From Forficula auricularia (Eukaryota > Arthropoda > Insecta > Dermaptera > Forficulidae), in the NCBI GenBank assembly GCA_024734495.1, contig JALMQS010000884.1, forward strand, positions 186,001 through 250,000: a DNA stretch of 64,000 nucleotides, given 5' to 3'. The position numbers and the translations under genes were made by a program. Each line of letters opens with the position of its first letter. Within the stretch, counting starts at the first letter, position 1. The notes beneath the pieces were generated by a model. The model saw only the letters and a list, made by a program, of their open reading frames with translations, was not told where the DNA came from and made no database searches. Positions 43,270 to 53,766 of this stretch are shown piece after piece.

Positions 43270-44095
43270 GATAAGCTTGTCCTTTAGTTGTCTGATAAAA
43301 TCAGGCCATAAAACCTGTTATAAAAGAAATGTTGTAAATTATTTGAATAATAAAAGTATTTTAAAAACAATTTTCTATATAATTAGTCTGACGTCTATTG
43401 AATAGATATGATAAACACTAGCTATTATCATAGTTAGAGCTTATTTGATGACATTTTCCTGTTCGTTTTAAAATAATGTCTACTTTTAGAAGCTAAATTC
43501 AAATTTAATAATGTAAATTCATCGTAAAGAAATTCATTAATTATAAATTAAAAATTGTCAAGATTTTTTAATGTGGGGGAGCTGATCGTGGCAGGTAAAA
43601 GTCAGGGCATAAAACCAGTTTCAATATCTAAATAGAAATATCGTAAATTATATTAAAAAATAAAAGTCTTTTAGAAGCAATTTTCTATATAATTAGCTCC
43701 AAGTCTCTTGAGCAGATTTGATAAATACTATTATGTTGATTATCAGTTAAAACTCATTTGTTATAATTTTCCTATTCTTTTTTACATAATGTCTACTTTT
43801 ATAAGCTAAATTCAAATTTAACAATGTAAATTCATCGTAAAGAAATTCATTTATTAGGTATAAATTAAAAATTGTCTAGATTTTTTAATGTGGGGAGCTG
43901 ATCTACCGACTTGAGAATTGTGGCAGGTAAAAGCCAGGCCATAAAACCAGTTTCAATATCTAAATAGATATAGGTATCGTAAATCATTTTAAAAAATAAG
44001 TCTTTTAAAAACAATTTTCTATATAATTAGTCCCAAGTTTATTGAGTAGATATGATAAATACTACTATGTTGATTATCAGAAGTCGGAACTGAGT
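43270..44095 (+). repeat. Tandem repeat, ~320-bp unit, about 2.5 copies
   Basis: The landmark caattttctatataattag occurs near 43370, 43679 and 44012; taaattcatcgtaaagaaat and attttttaatgtggggg also recur at the same spacing. Non-coding. Confidence 0.75.
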
Positions 44096-44333
44096 AATGA
44101 AAAAGTTTTTTTTTTTTTTTTAATCTATATATTTTTTAAACAATTCTATGTAATTTTGGTTTAAAGATATTTTTTTTTCGTAATAAATTCAAATTCGCTT
44201 ATTTGAGGATTTGTTTTGTTTTTATTACCCATATATCCTGATTATCCGGATTTTCGACTATCCGGTTTGCTTTTGGTCCCAGTTAGTCCGGATGATAAAT
44301 GAGGTTCTAATGTATTTATTTCCAAGGTAACAA

Positions 44334-45165
44334 CAGTGGCGCAACTATGGGGGAGGCAAATGGGGCTGAAGCCTCCCCCCAGGACAAGAAAAAATGAGAA
44401 TAAAAGCAAAAATGAAAAAATAACAAATGAAATTGAAAAAATATTTGGTAAATTTTATTCAATATTTTACCCTCGACCCCTATTCCCTCTCACTGTCAAA
44501 CAAATCGAGGGAATAAGGAAATAATTAAAATAATATTTTTTATGAAAATTATTCTAAAAAATAAATAAATATTAAATTTCTTTTAAAAATAAACTTTGAA
44601 AACATTAATTTTATATTAAAAAATTTGGAGTTGTTTCTTAAAGTTTTCTTAAATTTTTAAACAGAAATAAATCACGTAGTTGTTTTATTATGGTAAAAAA
44701 TATGAAAAACCCGAATTTCTTTAAATTTATTTTCGTTGACATTAATTTTAAACTGTTTTTCTTGGAACTGAAAATGACACATAATAATTCCTCTAAAAGT
44801 GCTACGTATCGTAAGTGGGTTATGGACGATGCAACATTCACGACTAATGGTAAAATAATATTTTGCGAAATATGCGAAAAGGAGGCATGTCTTTATCAAA
44901 TATTTCTATGTGATCTTAACCATAAATAGTATAGTTAATTTCTTTTACTTTTCTTGAGTTTAATTTGCGTTTCAGGTTAAATGTAATAAAAAATTTCAAC
45001 TAGATCAGCACAAGATACATTATCAAGCAGTATATATTAATTATTAATATTAATGCATATTTTAAGTGAATATTTCCTTTTAAAATGCATATTTTTAGTG
45101 CATATTTCGCCCTTTTTAAATCCATATTTTGCTGTTTTTTAGTGCATATCGATCCGAACCCTAGT
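44334..45165 (+). mobile_element. hAT-like element remnant(s)
   Basis: cagtggcgcaactatggggg at 44334 is a hAT-like terminus. A plus frame from ATG 44774 encodes THNNSSKSATYRKWVMDDA, FTTNGKIIFCEICEKEA, a BED/CGGBP1-like N-terminal zinc-finger half found at the start of many hAT transposases, and then stops. Repeated tgcatattt and a terminal gatccgaaccctag at about 45150-45165 look like a transposon 3' end. The terminus at 44334 and the one at 45165 may belong to different elements. Confidence 0.45.
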
Positions 45166-45711
45166 TATTATAAATGTAGAAAGAAGTATCCAGATAAGTT
45201 TTAGCTTTCTATCTTAAACAATATAGAAATTTCGATTTTTTAAGAAAATAGAGCAAAATTTTATTAAAATATTCTTAACTTTGACAAGAATAAAGATATT
45301 TTAACTTAATAAGGGGTCATTCTTTTCGTTTGTAATTGTAGGTACATTTTTAAAAAATTTCGAAAATTGAGAAAAAAATTTTTAATGTTTTTTTTGTCTT
45401 TTTTACTAAAAGAATTGGATTTTCTTTCGACGGGACACTTTGGATTTGTTTCAAAAAATTCACAAAATTCAACGTCAAAAAACAAAATTTTTGACCTATT
45501 AACGAAGATAGGATTCAAATATCTTCAAATTAAGAAAAAAAATAGATTTTGACCCCAATATTTTGATATGAAATGATTGAATAAAGTGCAAGACTATTTG
45601 AATGAACGGAGGTGGGAGTCGCCGCTAGTATATATGCAGATATAAGTATATGTTTATTTGCATCATGCAGATGACAATTTCATTGATTTCTTCTTATGAA
45701 ACATTTTTCAT
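45166..45711. other. No gene seen
   Basis: AT-rich; a fragment near 45640-45690 (atgtttatttgcatcatgca, gatgac) resembles the retrozyme heads at 28440 and 60010. Confidence 0.35.
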
Positions 45712-45973
45712 TTAACCCTGAAGTGGTCGCGCGGCGTCTCAGAGACGACAGGGGCATTTATTTTGTTCACTAAATGAAACAATTTCATTATAAGCTTTAT
45801 AATGTATAAAATATATATAATGACAATGTAAAATTTTTGTCAAAATAGTTTTATAATTATTATTTTCATTTGTATTAATTTGCATATATGTGAAAAAAAC
45901 ATAGTATATAGTATATGTCACACTATATACTGAAGTTTTATTATTTGTGTTTACAATTAAGAAACAGCAAATG

Positions 45974-46421
45974 CAGAGGGGTCCAAAAAATGTATCTACT
46001 ATTTAAAAGTCCATAACTTGCAAACTAATTGATGAAGTTGTCTCATTTTTGGTGAAAGTGTAGCTTAAAGTCCAACTTAAAGATATCACTGTAGGTATTC
46101 GAAATGGTCACCATTACCATCCACACACAAACGATGCCGCCGAACTGAATCGACAAAAGCCACGCACATTGGATGAACTTCGAGAATCCATCGCACATTC
46201 ATGTGAAAATATCCAACTAAACACGTTGCAGTCAGTAGTTCGTGCTGCAGTTCGGCGGCATCGTTTGTGTGTGGATGTTAATGGTGACCATTTCGAACAC
46301 CTACAGTGATATCTTTAAGTTGGACTTTAAGCTTCACTTTCATCAAAAATGAGACAACTTCACCAATTAGTTTGCAAGTTATGGACTTTTAAACAGTGGA
46401 TACATTTTTTGGACCCCTCTG
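45974..46421. mobile_element. mariner/Tc1-type fold-back element
   Basis: Arms of about 190 bp (cagaggggtccaaaaaatgt from 45974; complement ending ggacccctctg at 46421). A frame in the right half (46150-46309) reads KPRTLDELRESIAHSCEN, LQSVVRAAVRRHRLCVDVNG, DHFEHLQ and stop, the C-terminus of a mariner-like (IS630 superfamily) transposase. The left arm repeats the last part of this coding in reverse. So two transposon 3' ends are joined head to head. Confidence 0.8.
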
Positions 46422-46494
46422 TATACCTGAATAATAATCTCATTAGAATTCTTGACCAGTGGGTTCGGTCATAGATGCAGAACCTAGGTCATTA

Positions 46495-47439
46495 AAAATA
46501 AGCTGACGTGTTCTGATATGGGCATCCACTTGACTTTACCATACAACCTTCTCCTTATATTTAATATTTAATAAAATTATTTATAATCATGTAGGGTAGG
46601 GGGTTAGTTTTTGCATGTTTAGATTACTGTGGGCCCACTGATTATGTATACAAAATTTGGTTGAGTTTGGTACAAGAGCCTAGATTTTCATTTTTTACCC
46701 CCCCCCCCCAATTTGGGCAGTTAATTTTTGCATTTTTAGACTTCTGGGGTCCACTGATTATGTATACAAAATTTGGTTGAGTTTGGTACAAGGGCCTAGA
46801 TTTTCATTTTTTGACCCTACACCCCCCCAACTCCATTTTGGGCGGTTAATTTTTGCATTTTTAGACTTTTGGGGTCCCAATGATAATGTTTACAAAATTT
46901 CGTTGAGTTTGGTAAATGGCCAAGATTTTCATTTTTTGACTCTACACCCCACCCCCACCCCTTGAGTTTGGTACAAGGGCCTAGATTTTCATTTTTTGAC
47001 CCTACACCTCCCCCCAACTCCATTTTGGGCGGTTAATTTTTGCATTTTTAGACTTATGGTGTCCCAATGATTATGTATACAAAATTTCGTTGAGTTTGGT
47101 AAATAGCCAAGATTTTCATTTTTTGACCCTACACCCCATCCCCACCCCCCAACCCCATTTTGGGCGGTTAGTTTTTGCATTTTCAAATTTCTGTGGTGTC
47201 ACTGGTTGTGTATACAAAATTTGGTTGAGTTTGCTCAAATGGCCTAGATTTTTAATTTTTAACCCCCCCCCTCCACACCCCCCCCCCCTCCACCCCTCCA
47301 CCCCTTAATTTTGGGTCGATATGCATCAAAATCTAATCAGCTCTTAATCTCAATGGACCAAAACTACGTGTGAAATTTGGTTTCGATATTCAGACTAGTT
47401 TTTGAGCTAGCTCGTCCACAAAAATTTGGTAACGCACAG

Positions 47440-47472
<33 letters not shown>

Positions 47473-47775
47473 TTAACTAACTAACTAACTAAATAACTAA
47501 CTAACTAACTAACTAACTAACAGACAACCAGACAGACCAAACAGACTAACAGACATTTTGACAAAACAATTATTATCTCGAAAAATATAATTTTTTCGAT
47601 GTTCACTTATTAGGGCTTTTAGGTAGACCGAAATGCCATGGTTTCGCTCAATTTTTTTAATCAAAATAGTTTCAGCCGTTTTTTAGATATTTCGAAAAAA
47701 AGAAGGAAAAAAAATCACTTTTTTCATGCACGATTACAATACTTGACTATACCCTGTATGGTAAAAGTAAAAATA
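46495..47775 (-). mobile_element. Repeat family X, copy 4, with internal tandem amplification
   Basis: Same ends as the other copies (ataagctgacgtgttctgat; ctgtatggtaaaa). Between 46560 and 47290 a ~120-140-bp block (cggttaatttttgcattttt, tgtatacaaaattt, gttgagtttggta, ccctacaccccc) is present about five times. A (aact)n tract lies at 47440-47520. Several short frames with glycine-rich or proline-rich products arise only from the repeats. Confidence 0.8.
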
Positions 47776-47942
47776 TAATAATAATAATGTTTTATTATAT
47801 TGTTTAATTATGCTTAGTTAAACTGTTTACAATTATAAATTTTGAATTAAATGACCTAAATATATACAATTAGCACAAAAATATACTTGGCGTCGCGCAA
47901 CTTTCAATGAAACAAAATGCCTCGCGACCACTCCAGAGTTAA

Positions 47943-48595
47943 ACTTAAAGGTTTTCCATGGTTTTTCATATTAATTTACTTTGAAACACCACTAAAAATT
48001 TTTAACTAAAATATGTGAGAAAATTAGCTAGATAGCAAATAGTTAAAAAATAATACATGTCTTAAAATTAAATTATTTCTCCTGCCAATTAACTTCTCCT
48101 CATTCTCCCCGCTCCTTCTAATAATAATAATTCTAGCTATGCCCTTGAGTATATGTATATATAAATAGAGAGACAGAGAAGACAAAAACCACACATAGCT
48201 TTGCAATTTCTTGTAGCTGTCAATCGCTTAGAAGTCAACTTACACGTTCCGCTTTTTAAAAGGTAACATTGTTTGAGTCTTTCTAAAATATTTTTTTTTT
48301 TTACTTAAATAGAATAAGTGACCCACATAATACTAGAATGTCTTCTCTGGAAACTAAAAATTCCTAAAAAGTCCTAAAAATTCAATATTATAAATACCAG
48401 CTGTTTATGGAATCTTCGGCCCGAATATGTGCCTGCCTCCACAGGGAACTTGTCAAAATATCTTCAGGGATTCAAACTTGCTGAGTGCAAACACTGTATT
48501 GCGATGCCCTGTCTGGACTTGACTCTTGACTCTTTGATTTTTGTAAAATAATTTTTACTGAGTGGATATCGATGATCCAAAAAAAGAAGATAATT
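47943..48595. other. No gene seen
   Basis: AT-rich, unremarkable. Confidence 0.35.
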
Positions 48596-48840
48596 TACAC
48601 TATCTTTTTATTCATAAAACCGACGTTTCGGAGGCTATTCCCTCCTTCTTCAGGGTTTTGAAAAGTCAGTGAAGGAAATCCAATGCGACATTCCCTCTGT
48701 CTCCTCTTTCAGTGGCAGTAATAATAATATATTGTATTTAATTCTCAGCAGAATTATAATGTAGTAATTTGGATATCCTCGTCGATATTCACTCAATTTA
48801 ACTTATCAGCCCGTCTCCAAAAATGACTCCAATCTTAATA
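48596..48840 (-). mobile_element. Penelope/retrozyme-type terminal module
   Basis: Contains a well-formed minus-strand ribozyme and, 130 bp upstream of it on the same strand, gattggagtcatttttggag, the segment that also precedes the Penelope RT gene at 30595-30650. This ties the ribozyme to that element family. Confidence 0.6.
48616..48659 (-). ncRNA. Hammerhead ribozyme, near-ideal, loopless stem III
   Basis: Minus: AAAACC-CUGAAGA, stem II GGAGGgaauagCCUCC, GAAA, C-G-U-C, GGUUUU. Stem I is 6 perfect pairs, stem II 5, stem III two pairs without loop, and GUC is the cleavage triplet (opposite position 48622). Every invariant nucleotide of the core is present. In known Penelope hammerheads such short stem III forms work best as dimers. 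Confidence 0.9.
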
Positions 48841-49277
48841 ATTTTTACTTTTCTCAGAAAAAAATATTTAATTTTTATTGTTTATCTTCTCTAGATATTT
48901 AAATAGTCATCGGAGCTAATTATACATAATGAACTTTCTTTTAGTAAATTAAATTATCAACATGTTTCTTCATTATAATTTATTTATATGTAGAATTAGA
49001 TATTAGGACGTTAGAGCAATATTTATCCAACTTTCCACATTAACTTCACCATTACTACCTAGCCCTTTAAGGTAAACAAATGAATATAAGGACTTTTAAT
49101 AAAGAAGATTTAATTTCCAACAGAAAAGTTAATATGAGAGAAATGTTTAAAATCAATAGTTTACGAGTTAAAATATATTCCAATTATATAGAGTAAATGG
49201 AGTTTATGAAACACTAACAAATAATGTGTCTCTGATCTCGACACAACCTATCGATATAACAGACCAAAATTATTATA
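48841..49277. other. No gene seen
   Basis: AT-rich DNA; the 49005-49170 block (actttccacattaacttcac, aatcaatagtttacgagtta) resembles 35670-35830 inverted. Confidence 0.4.
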
Positions 49278-50325
49278 AATGAGAAAGAAATTGATCTTAT
49301 TTTATCGATTTAATCTATCATGATGTTCATAGTAACTTTTAATAAAAGAAAATAGCATTGTGATTAAGAATTTTTTAGTTTATAAAAGAAATTGTATGAA
49401 ACGATTCAATTTCTTCTCTCCGGGAGCGAATCCCTTAGAAATAGCGAAAAGTTTTATTTTTTTCTCATTACATATTTAATCAAATCTATAGAAATTTCAT
49501 GTCTGCTTGTTATTTTCATTTATCTTTTATATCAAATTATTATTATTAATAAATTTGCATTTTAAAGGGTAGTTTATTTGAAGTCCAATTTGAAAAAACG
49601 CTAATAACTCGGTTGAAATTTTTTTTAAAATATGAAATTAAAAGATATTATAAAACAAATAATTATTAATAATTTAATTCAATTTTGAACGAAATAGATT
49701 AAGTACTTTTTGAGAAAATCGCCAAAACCCCCGAAAACTGCCTATGAAAAGCCGTTTTAGAAACATTTTAAAATTCACCTCCATCTCACAAATCAATGTT
49801 TCGTTTCATATAACTTTTTTAACTTTTTCAAAGGCATCTCGTGTTTTCAAAAAACATCGTTTTTTAAACGGTTCAGATGGTTTTGACAATTTTCTCAACA
49901 AGTACTTAATCAATTTCGTTCAATAAATTATTAATATGTAATTGTGTTATAATATCTATCAATTTCATATTTAAAAAAAAATCAACAGAGCTATTAGCTT
50001 TTTTTCAAATTGGACTTCAAATAAACTAATCCTTTAAAATGCAAATTTATTAATAATAATAATTTGATATAAAAGATAAATGAAAATAACAAACAGATAT
50101 GAAAATCCAATAGATTTTATAAAATATGTAATGAGAAAAAAATATAAGTTTTCGCCATTTCTAGTTGATTTGCTTCCGGAGAGAAGAAATTGAATATTTT
50201 CATACAATTTCTTTTGAAATACAAAATTCTTAATCAAAATGCTATTTTCTTATATAATAGACATACTGTGAACCTTCAGATAGATAAAATCGATAAAATA
50301 AGATCATTTTCTTTCTCATTCATAA
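49278..50325. mobile_element. Fold-back element B, full copy (arms ~450 bp)
   Basis: gagaaagaaattgatcttat at the left edge matches ataagatcattttctttctc at the right. Long complementary tracts follow (agaaaatagcattgtgatta / taatcaaaatgctattttct; gattcaatttcttctctccg / ggagagaagaaattgaatat; agtactttttgagaaaatcg / attttctcaacaagtactta). The centre is about 49770-49850. Divergence between arms is moderate, so it is older than the ribozyme palindromes. Short frames here are incidental. Confidence 0.8.
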
Positions 50326-50523
50326 TTCCTTTGATCTGTTTTCTCAAGAGACTCGGCATCAGCGAGTCATTTGTTATGGTTTTCTAACTTTTTACCATTT
50401 TCTTAAAAACTAACCAATCAATTTTTTTCAAAATTGAAAATAATTATTAATAATCGATTATTTTATACTATATATATTTGTCTAGATTAATTTGTAACAA
50501 CGCTTAGAGAAATTTCTCTAAAA

Positions 50524-50603
50524 AAATTACCGTCTTGCCTAGAATCGAACCGACGAACTCTTAAACTAAGGGCATTAGCTCTAGCCATTACACCATTGAA
50601 ACA
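50524..50603 (-). tRNA. tRNA-like sequence, probably pseudogene or SINE head
   Basis: Minus: TGGTGTAATGGCTAGAGC (A-box-like) and GGTTCGATTCTAGGC (B box) at normal spacing. The anticodon arm does not form a proper 5-bp stem with a 7-nt loop, and the acceptor stem is not paired, so no amino acid is assigned. Confidence 0.35.
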
Positions 50604-50944
50604 TTAATAATTATATCTTGATTTCTGTTACTAAAACTATTTATTTTTGATTTAGACTGTGTCGAGATAATATTGTATTCATTTGAACTCGAATGAAAAT
50701 GAAAAAACACCAATAGATTTTAAATTAAGAAACTTTAAATATATATTAATTAACGAGGCAAATTTGAAATATATTTGTCAGCTCGGATTTTAAACTGATG
50801 GCTCCAATCGATTTTCATTAACCCGGCAAATTTGTAAATATAATTGTAATTTTGAAATGAAAGACTCCAATTCATTTTAAATTAAGAAACATTAAATATA
50901 TTCATAATTATTTCCCCCCCCCCCCCCCGCCACTCAAAAATTAA
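50604..50944 (+). repeat. Composite repeat, uninterrupted copy
   Basis: attttaaattaagaaac followed by ttaaatatat occurs twice (50720 and 50875) with aggcaaatttga/ccggcaaatttg between, matching 39050-39200 inverted; a C-run at 50913-50928 precedes the GC-rich repeat. Confidence 0.5.
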
Positions 50945-51113
50945 TGAGGCGAAACTTTTAAGAGACGATGTATTTTCGGTAGTTTACGGGTATACATTTG
51001 GAGTGTGGTTTTTTAAGAGGAATACAATTTTTGGACCGAGACGCTGCCCGCCAGGGCACCAGCCCGGAGGGCCGAACTTCGAGGGCGTGCCGAAGGCACC
51101 CACGAAAAGCTCG
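50945..51113 (+). repeat. GC-rich structured repeat, copy 2
   Basis: gaggcgaaacttttaagaga, gtttacgggtatacatttgg, then the GC-rich core with GCCCgccaGGGC and GCCCGGAGGGC and a terminal acgaaaagctcgta. Same length and pairing segments as copy 1 at 37705-37890. Confidence 0.6.
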
Positions 51114-51344
51114 TAATATATATTTAATTTAATATTTTAAAAAATTATTTCAAGGTAATAAGTAATTAGTGTTTTTTCAAATTAGACTACAAATTAAACT
51201 ACCCTTTAAAAGCAAATATTCTAATAAAAACTATTTGTTATAAAATATAAAAAATATAAAATATAAAATTTCAATAGATTTAATTGAAAATGTGATGAGG
51301 AAAAAATTAAACACTTATATAAAACTTTAATAAAACAGTTCTAG
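51114..51344. other. No gene seen
   Basis: AT-rich. Confidence 0.35.
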
Positions 51345-51523
51345 TAGGCTAAAGAGGCAATTGATTCCAACTATTTATATACATGTATTAAATATATTTT
51401 ATGTTTTTACTTAGGGGCCCGAAATAAAGATTTTCCTAAAAGGGCCTAAAATCCGCTCCTGAGAATAGGCGGCAAAATATTTCAGCCTTCCGGTGGCAAA
51501 ATCATAAATCTCCACTGAATTAT
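51345..51523 (+). repeat. Inverted copy of the nested hAT pair
   Basis: ggctaaagaggcaattgatt, catgtattaaatatatttta, cctgagaataggcggcaaaa and gtggcaaaatcataaatctcc match 36209-36400 on the other strand, including the junction between outer hAT and nested MITE. So the composite itself was copied. Confidence 0.65.
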
Positions 51524-52264
51524 TGTCTTCAGCAATTGACAATAATAATCAATTGAACGGTGTGGAACAAAGAGTTGACTTTGGTTGAGACCATGGATTC
51601 TGTAGTCTTTACCTGAAGTCCCTTTGAACTCGAGACCGATTGCAATACTTTATCTGCTTCGCATGAATAAAGAAAAAAAGTATTGTAAAAGTAGTAGTTA
51701 TTCTTATTGATTTATGTGCAGGCCTAGGAATTTTTTAAGTCGACACTGCGGCCCGCGGTGCGATATAGTTTGGCCAGTCCTGGCCTAATAGGAAGAAAAA
51801 AAGAGCTTATAGATAGAGGGTCGTACCAAAATATAATATATTATATAAAATTACAAAATTACAAAAGTTTTTTTTCCAAAATAATAATGATATATAATTA
51901 ATGATATATTAAATCAATATTTCAGCGGAAGTAGCAGTTTTAGAATAATAACTGCAAGATAATTAATGTTAACTGAGTAAATAGCTTCTTTTTCACAGTC
52001 TTTTAGCCTTAAGCTTTAGCCAAGATAACTTCTTAATTAGGTTTAAATAAGAATTTCTTCTTAATTTTTATTTTCAATCATATATAATATTTATACTTAT
52101 ATGTGGAGTAATGTATTAAATTCATCTACAGGTATTTCTTTGAAGAATAATTTATTTGCACGCCAAATTATGAACAGACTCCATTTATTTTTTGATCTTC
52201 TGGTCATGATCCAGTTCTGTGAGTAGACATCAATTTTTTTTTTTTTGATTGTGAGTAATTCATT
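51524..52264. other. No gene; hAT terminus near 51750-51785
   Basis: actgcggcccgcggtgcgat and tttggccagtcctgg are hAT-type terminal sequences (cggcccgc, TTGGCCA-CCCTG). The minus frame at 52097-52288 has no recognised domain. Confidence 0.4.
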
Positions 52265-52267
52265 TTC

Positions 52268-52954
52268 CATAAGACCAGTGTTTCCCAACCTTTTGGTATA
52301 ATTGCCATTTCTTTATCACCCGATTTCAGCCGGGCTGTTAATCCACATTCCCGGGTACATTCGACTCCGGACCACCCACTAAAAAATTGCTTTTTATTTA
52401 TCTTCTTTTCACGATGCAGGGATCAATTCTGGAATATAGAGCACCTTCTTTGGTATAACCGTTCTCGCACGCACCCATATTCAATCAAAAGTATCATTAA
52501 AAAAACTTCAATAATGAGGCTAGATATTTTATAAATTATATGATAAAGTTTTTTTTTAATCTTTTAATAGCGTTTTAATAGCCAAAAAGAGCCAGAAACG
52601 AATGGAACTGTTTAAAACATTTCATCTGGAAACAATTCAATCGACAATTAACTACGTATTAGCCCAATATATAGAGGATCCAAAAACTGGTTCAACTTAC
52701 ATTAATTGCGGGAATTTATTTTTTCTAGGAACGTTTGGTATGGTGTGAGTATGCCAAATCTAAGTTTGCGACTTCGAAAGAGTGGGGGACATCTTTTGGT
52801 GGCAAAAAAACCTCGAAATTTTTGGACTTTTTCCAGTTATTCGCTTATAACTCGAAAACGGTTCATATTTGGGAAATAACCATTCTATAGGAAATTAAGA
52901 GGACAAAATTTCTCGTCGATTAAAAAAAAATTGGTCCAGTAGTTTGATTTTTTA
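52268..52954 (+). mobile_element. hAT-type terminus (cagtgtttcccaacc)
   Basis: CAGTGTTTCCCAACCTTTTG at about 52276 is a typical hAT end followed by tttatcacccgatttcagcc. No transposase coding was found to its right before the LINE fragment. Confidence 0.4.
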
Positions 52955-53417
52955 TCGGGATCCAAATTCTACCCTCACCGACTCCCTCGACTCGCTAGCT
53001 CATCGAAGAAATGTCTCTGCCCTTTCCCTTTTCTATAGATACTATCACGGCAGGTGCTCTGATGAGATAAAATCAGGAATACCCTCTAAGCATGCTTTGC
53101 GCGTAGCACGCGTTTTGCCGACTCCCAACACTCTTTCGCGGTCAAATTAGAAAAGTGCTGGACCACTTCATTCGCAAACACGTATATCCTAATGACTTCA
53201 AGGAACTGGAACTCTCTCCCAGCCTCCATCTTCCCCAGCACTTATCATCTTCAAACCTTCAAAACCCGAGTGCATAAACACCTACGTCTACACCCTCTCG
53301 CTTAATCAACTTTCTCTTCTCTTCGGTAATGTAAGGGTCTTTCTAGATCCATAGGGGCTGCATCTTTACTGGTGCACCCCTTCTTGGATTCGATTGCATT
53401 AAAAAAAAAAAAAAATA
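52955..53417 (+). pseudogene. 5'-truncated LINE, 3' end with poly(A)
   Basis: Plus-strand homologue of 38008-38420: caccgactccctcgactcgc, gatactatcacggcaggtgc, gactcccaacactctttcgc, ggaactggaactctctccca, then ccataggggctgcatcttta, gtgcaccccttctt and an A-run at 53401-53415. Stops interrupt the frame. Confidence 0.75.
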
Positions 53418-53666
53418 ATCAAAGTTAGGGGAAGAGGAGAGAGTTCAGAGGGCATGTATAGTGTTCAAGGGGTGGATGATGATCGGTGGTGGATCCAGGA
53501 AGGAAGGATAAGATTGGTGGGATGGAAGAGAATTAAATTAACACTCTTAAATTAAATTTTTTTATAATTTCATTTCAACCTCTGAAATAATTGTTATAAA
53601 ATAAGTTATATATCTATAATTTCATTGAATTGAAAAAAAAAACTAATAATTTTTTCTTTTTTTTAG
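53418..53666. other. Upstream of the host gene exon; no ATG exon seen
   Basis: G/A-rich block at 53430-53530, then AT-rich DNA ending in the polypyrimidine tract of the first visible exon. The start-codon exon lies elsewhere or is too short to recognise. Confidence 0.35.
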
Positions 53667-53692
53667 TTGGATTATTAACTTTTGCTTCTGCG
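53667..53692 (+). CDS. Secreted-protein gene, exon a (signal-peptide end)
   Basis: 26-nt exon between a ttttcttttttttag acceptor and a gtatga donor. In frame it reads GLLTFASA, the hydrophobic end and AxA-type cleavage site of a signal peptide. It joins in phase to the exon at 53767 (EEFKPK). A very small exon, so the call rests on splice signals and the downstream fit. Confidence 0.5.
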
Positions 53693-53766
53693 GTATGAAT
53701 TTATTTTATTGATAAAGTCTTAATCGAAATATATATATATATTGATATGAATATTTACATTTTCAG

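Larger units (their letters stand above)
45712..47942. mobile_element. piggyBac-like non-autonomous element, TTAA-flanked
   Basis: TTAA at 45712-45715 is followed by CCCTGAAGTGGTCGCGCGGC; at the right end GCCTCGCGACCACTCCAGAG is followed by TTAA at 47939-47942. The inverted ends match at about 17 of 20 positions. TTAA duplication and CCCT-type ends are the piggyBac signature. The interior holds a mariner-type fold-back (45974-46421) and a whole X copy (46495-47775), so little original sequence is left and there is no piggyBac transposase. Confidence 0.7.

Noticed and set aside
46817..47301. Glycine-rich minus-strand ORFs and proline-rich plus-strand ORFs
   Set aside because: They arise from tandem C-rich blocks of repeat X and have no independent support.
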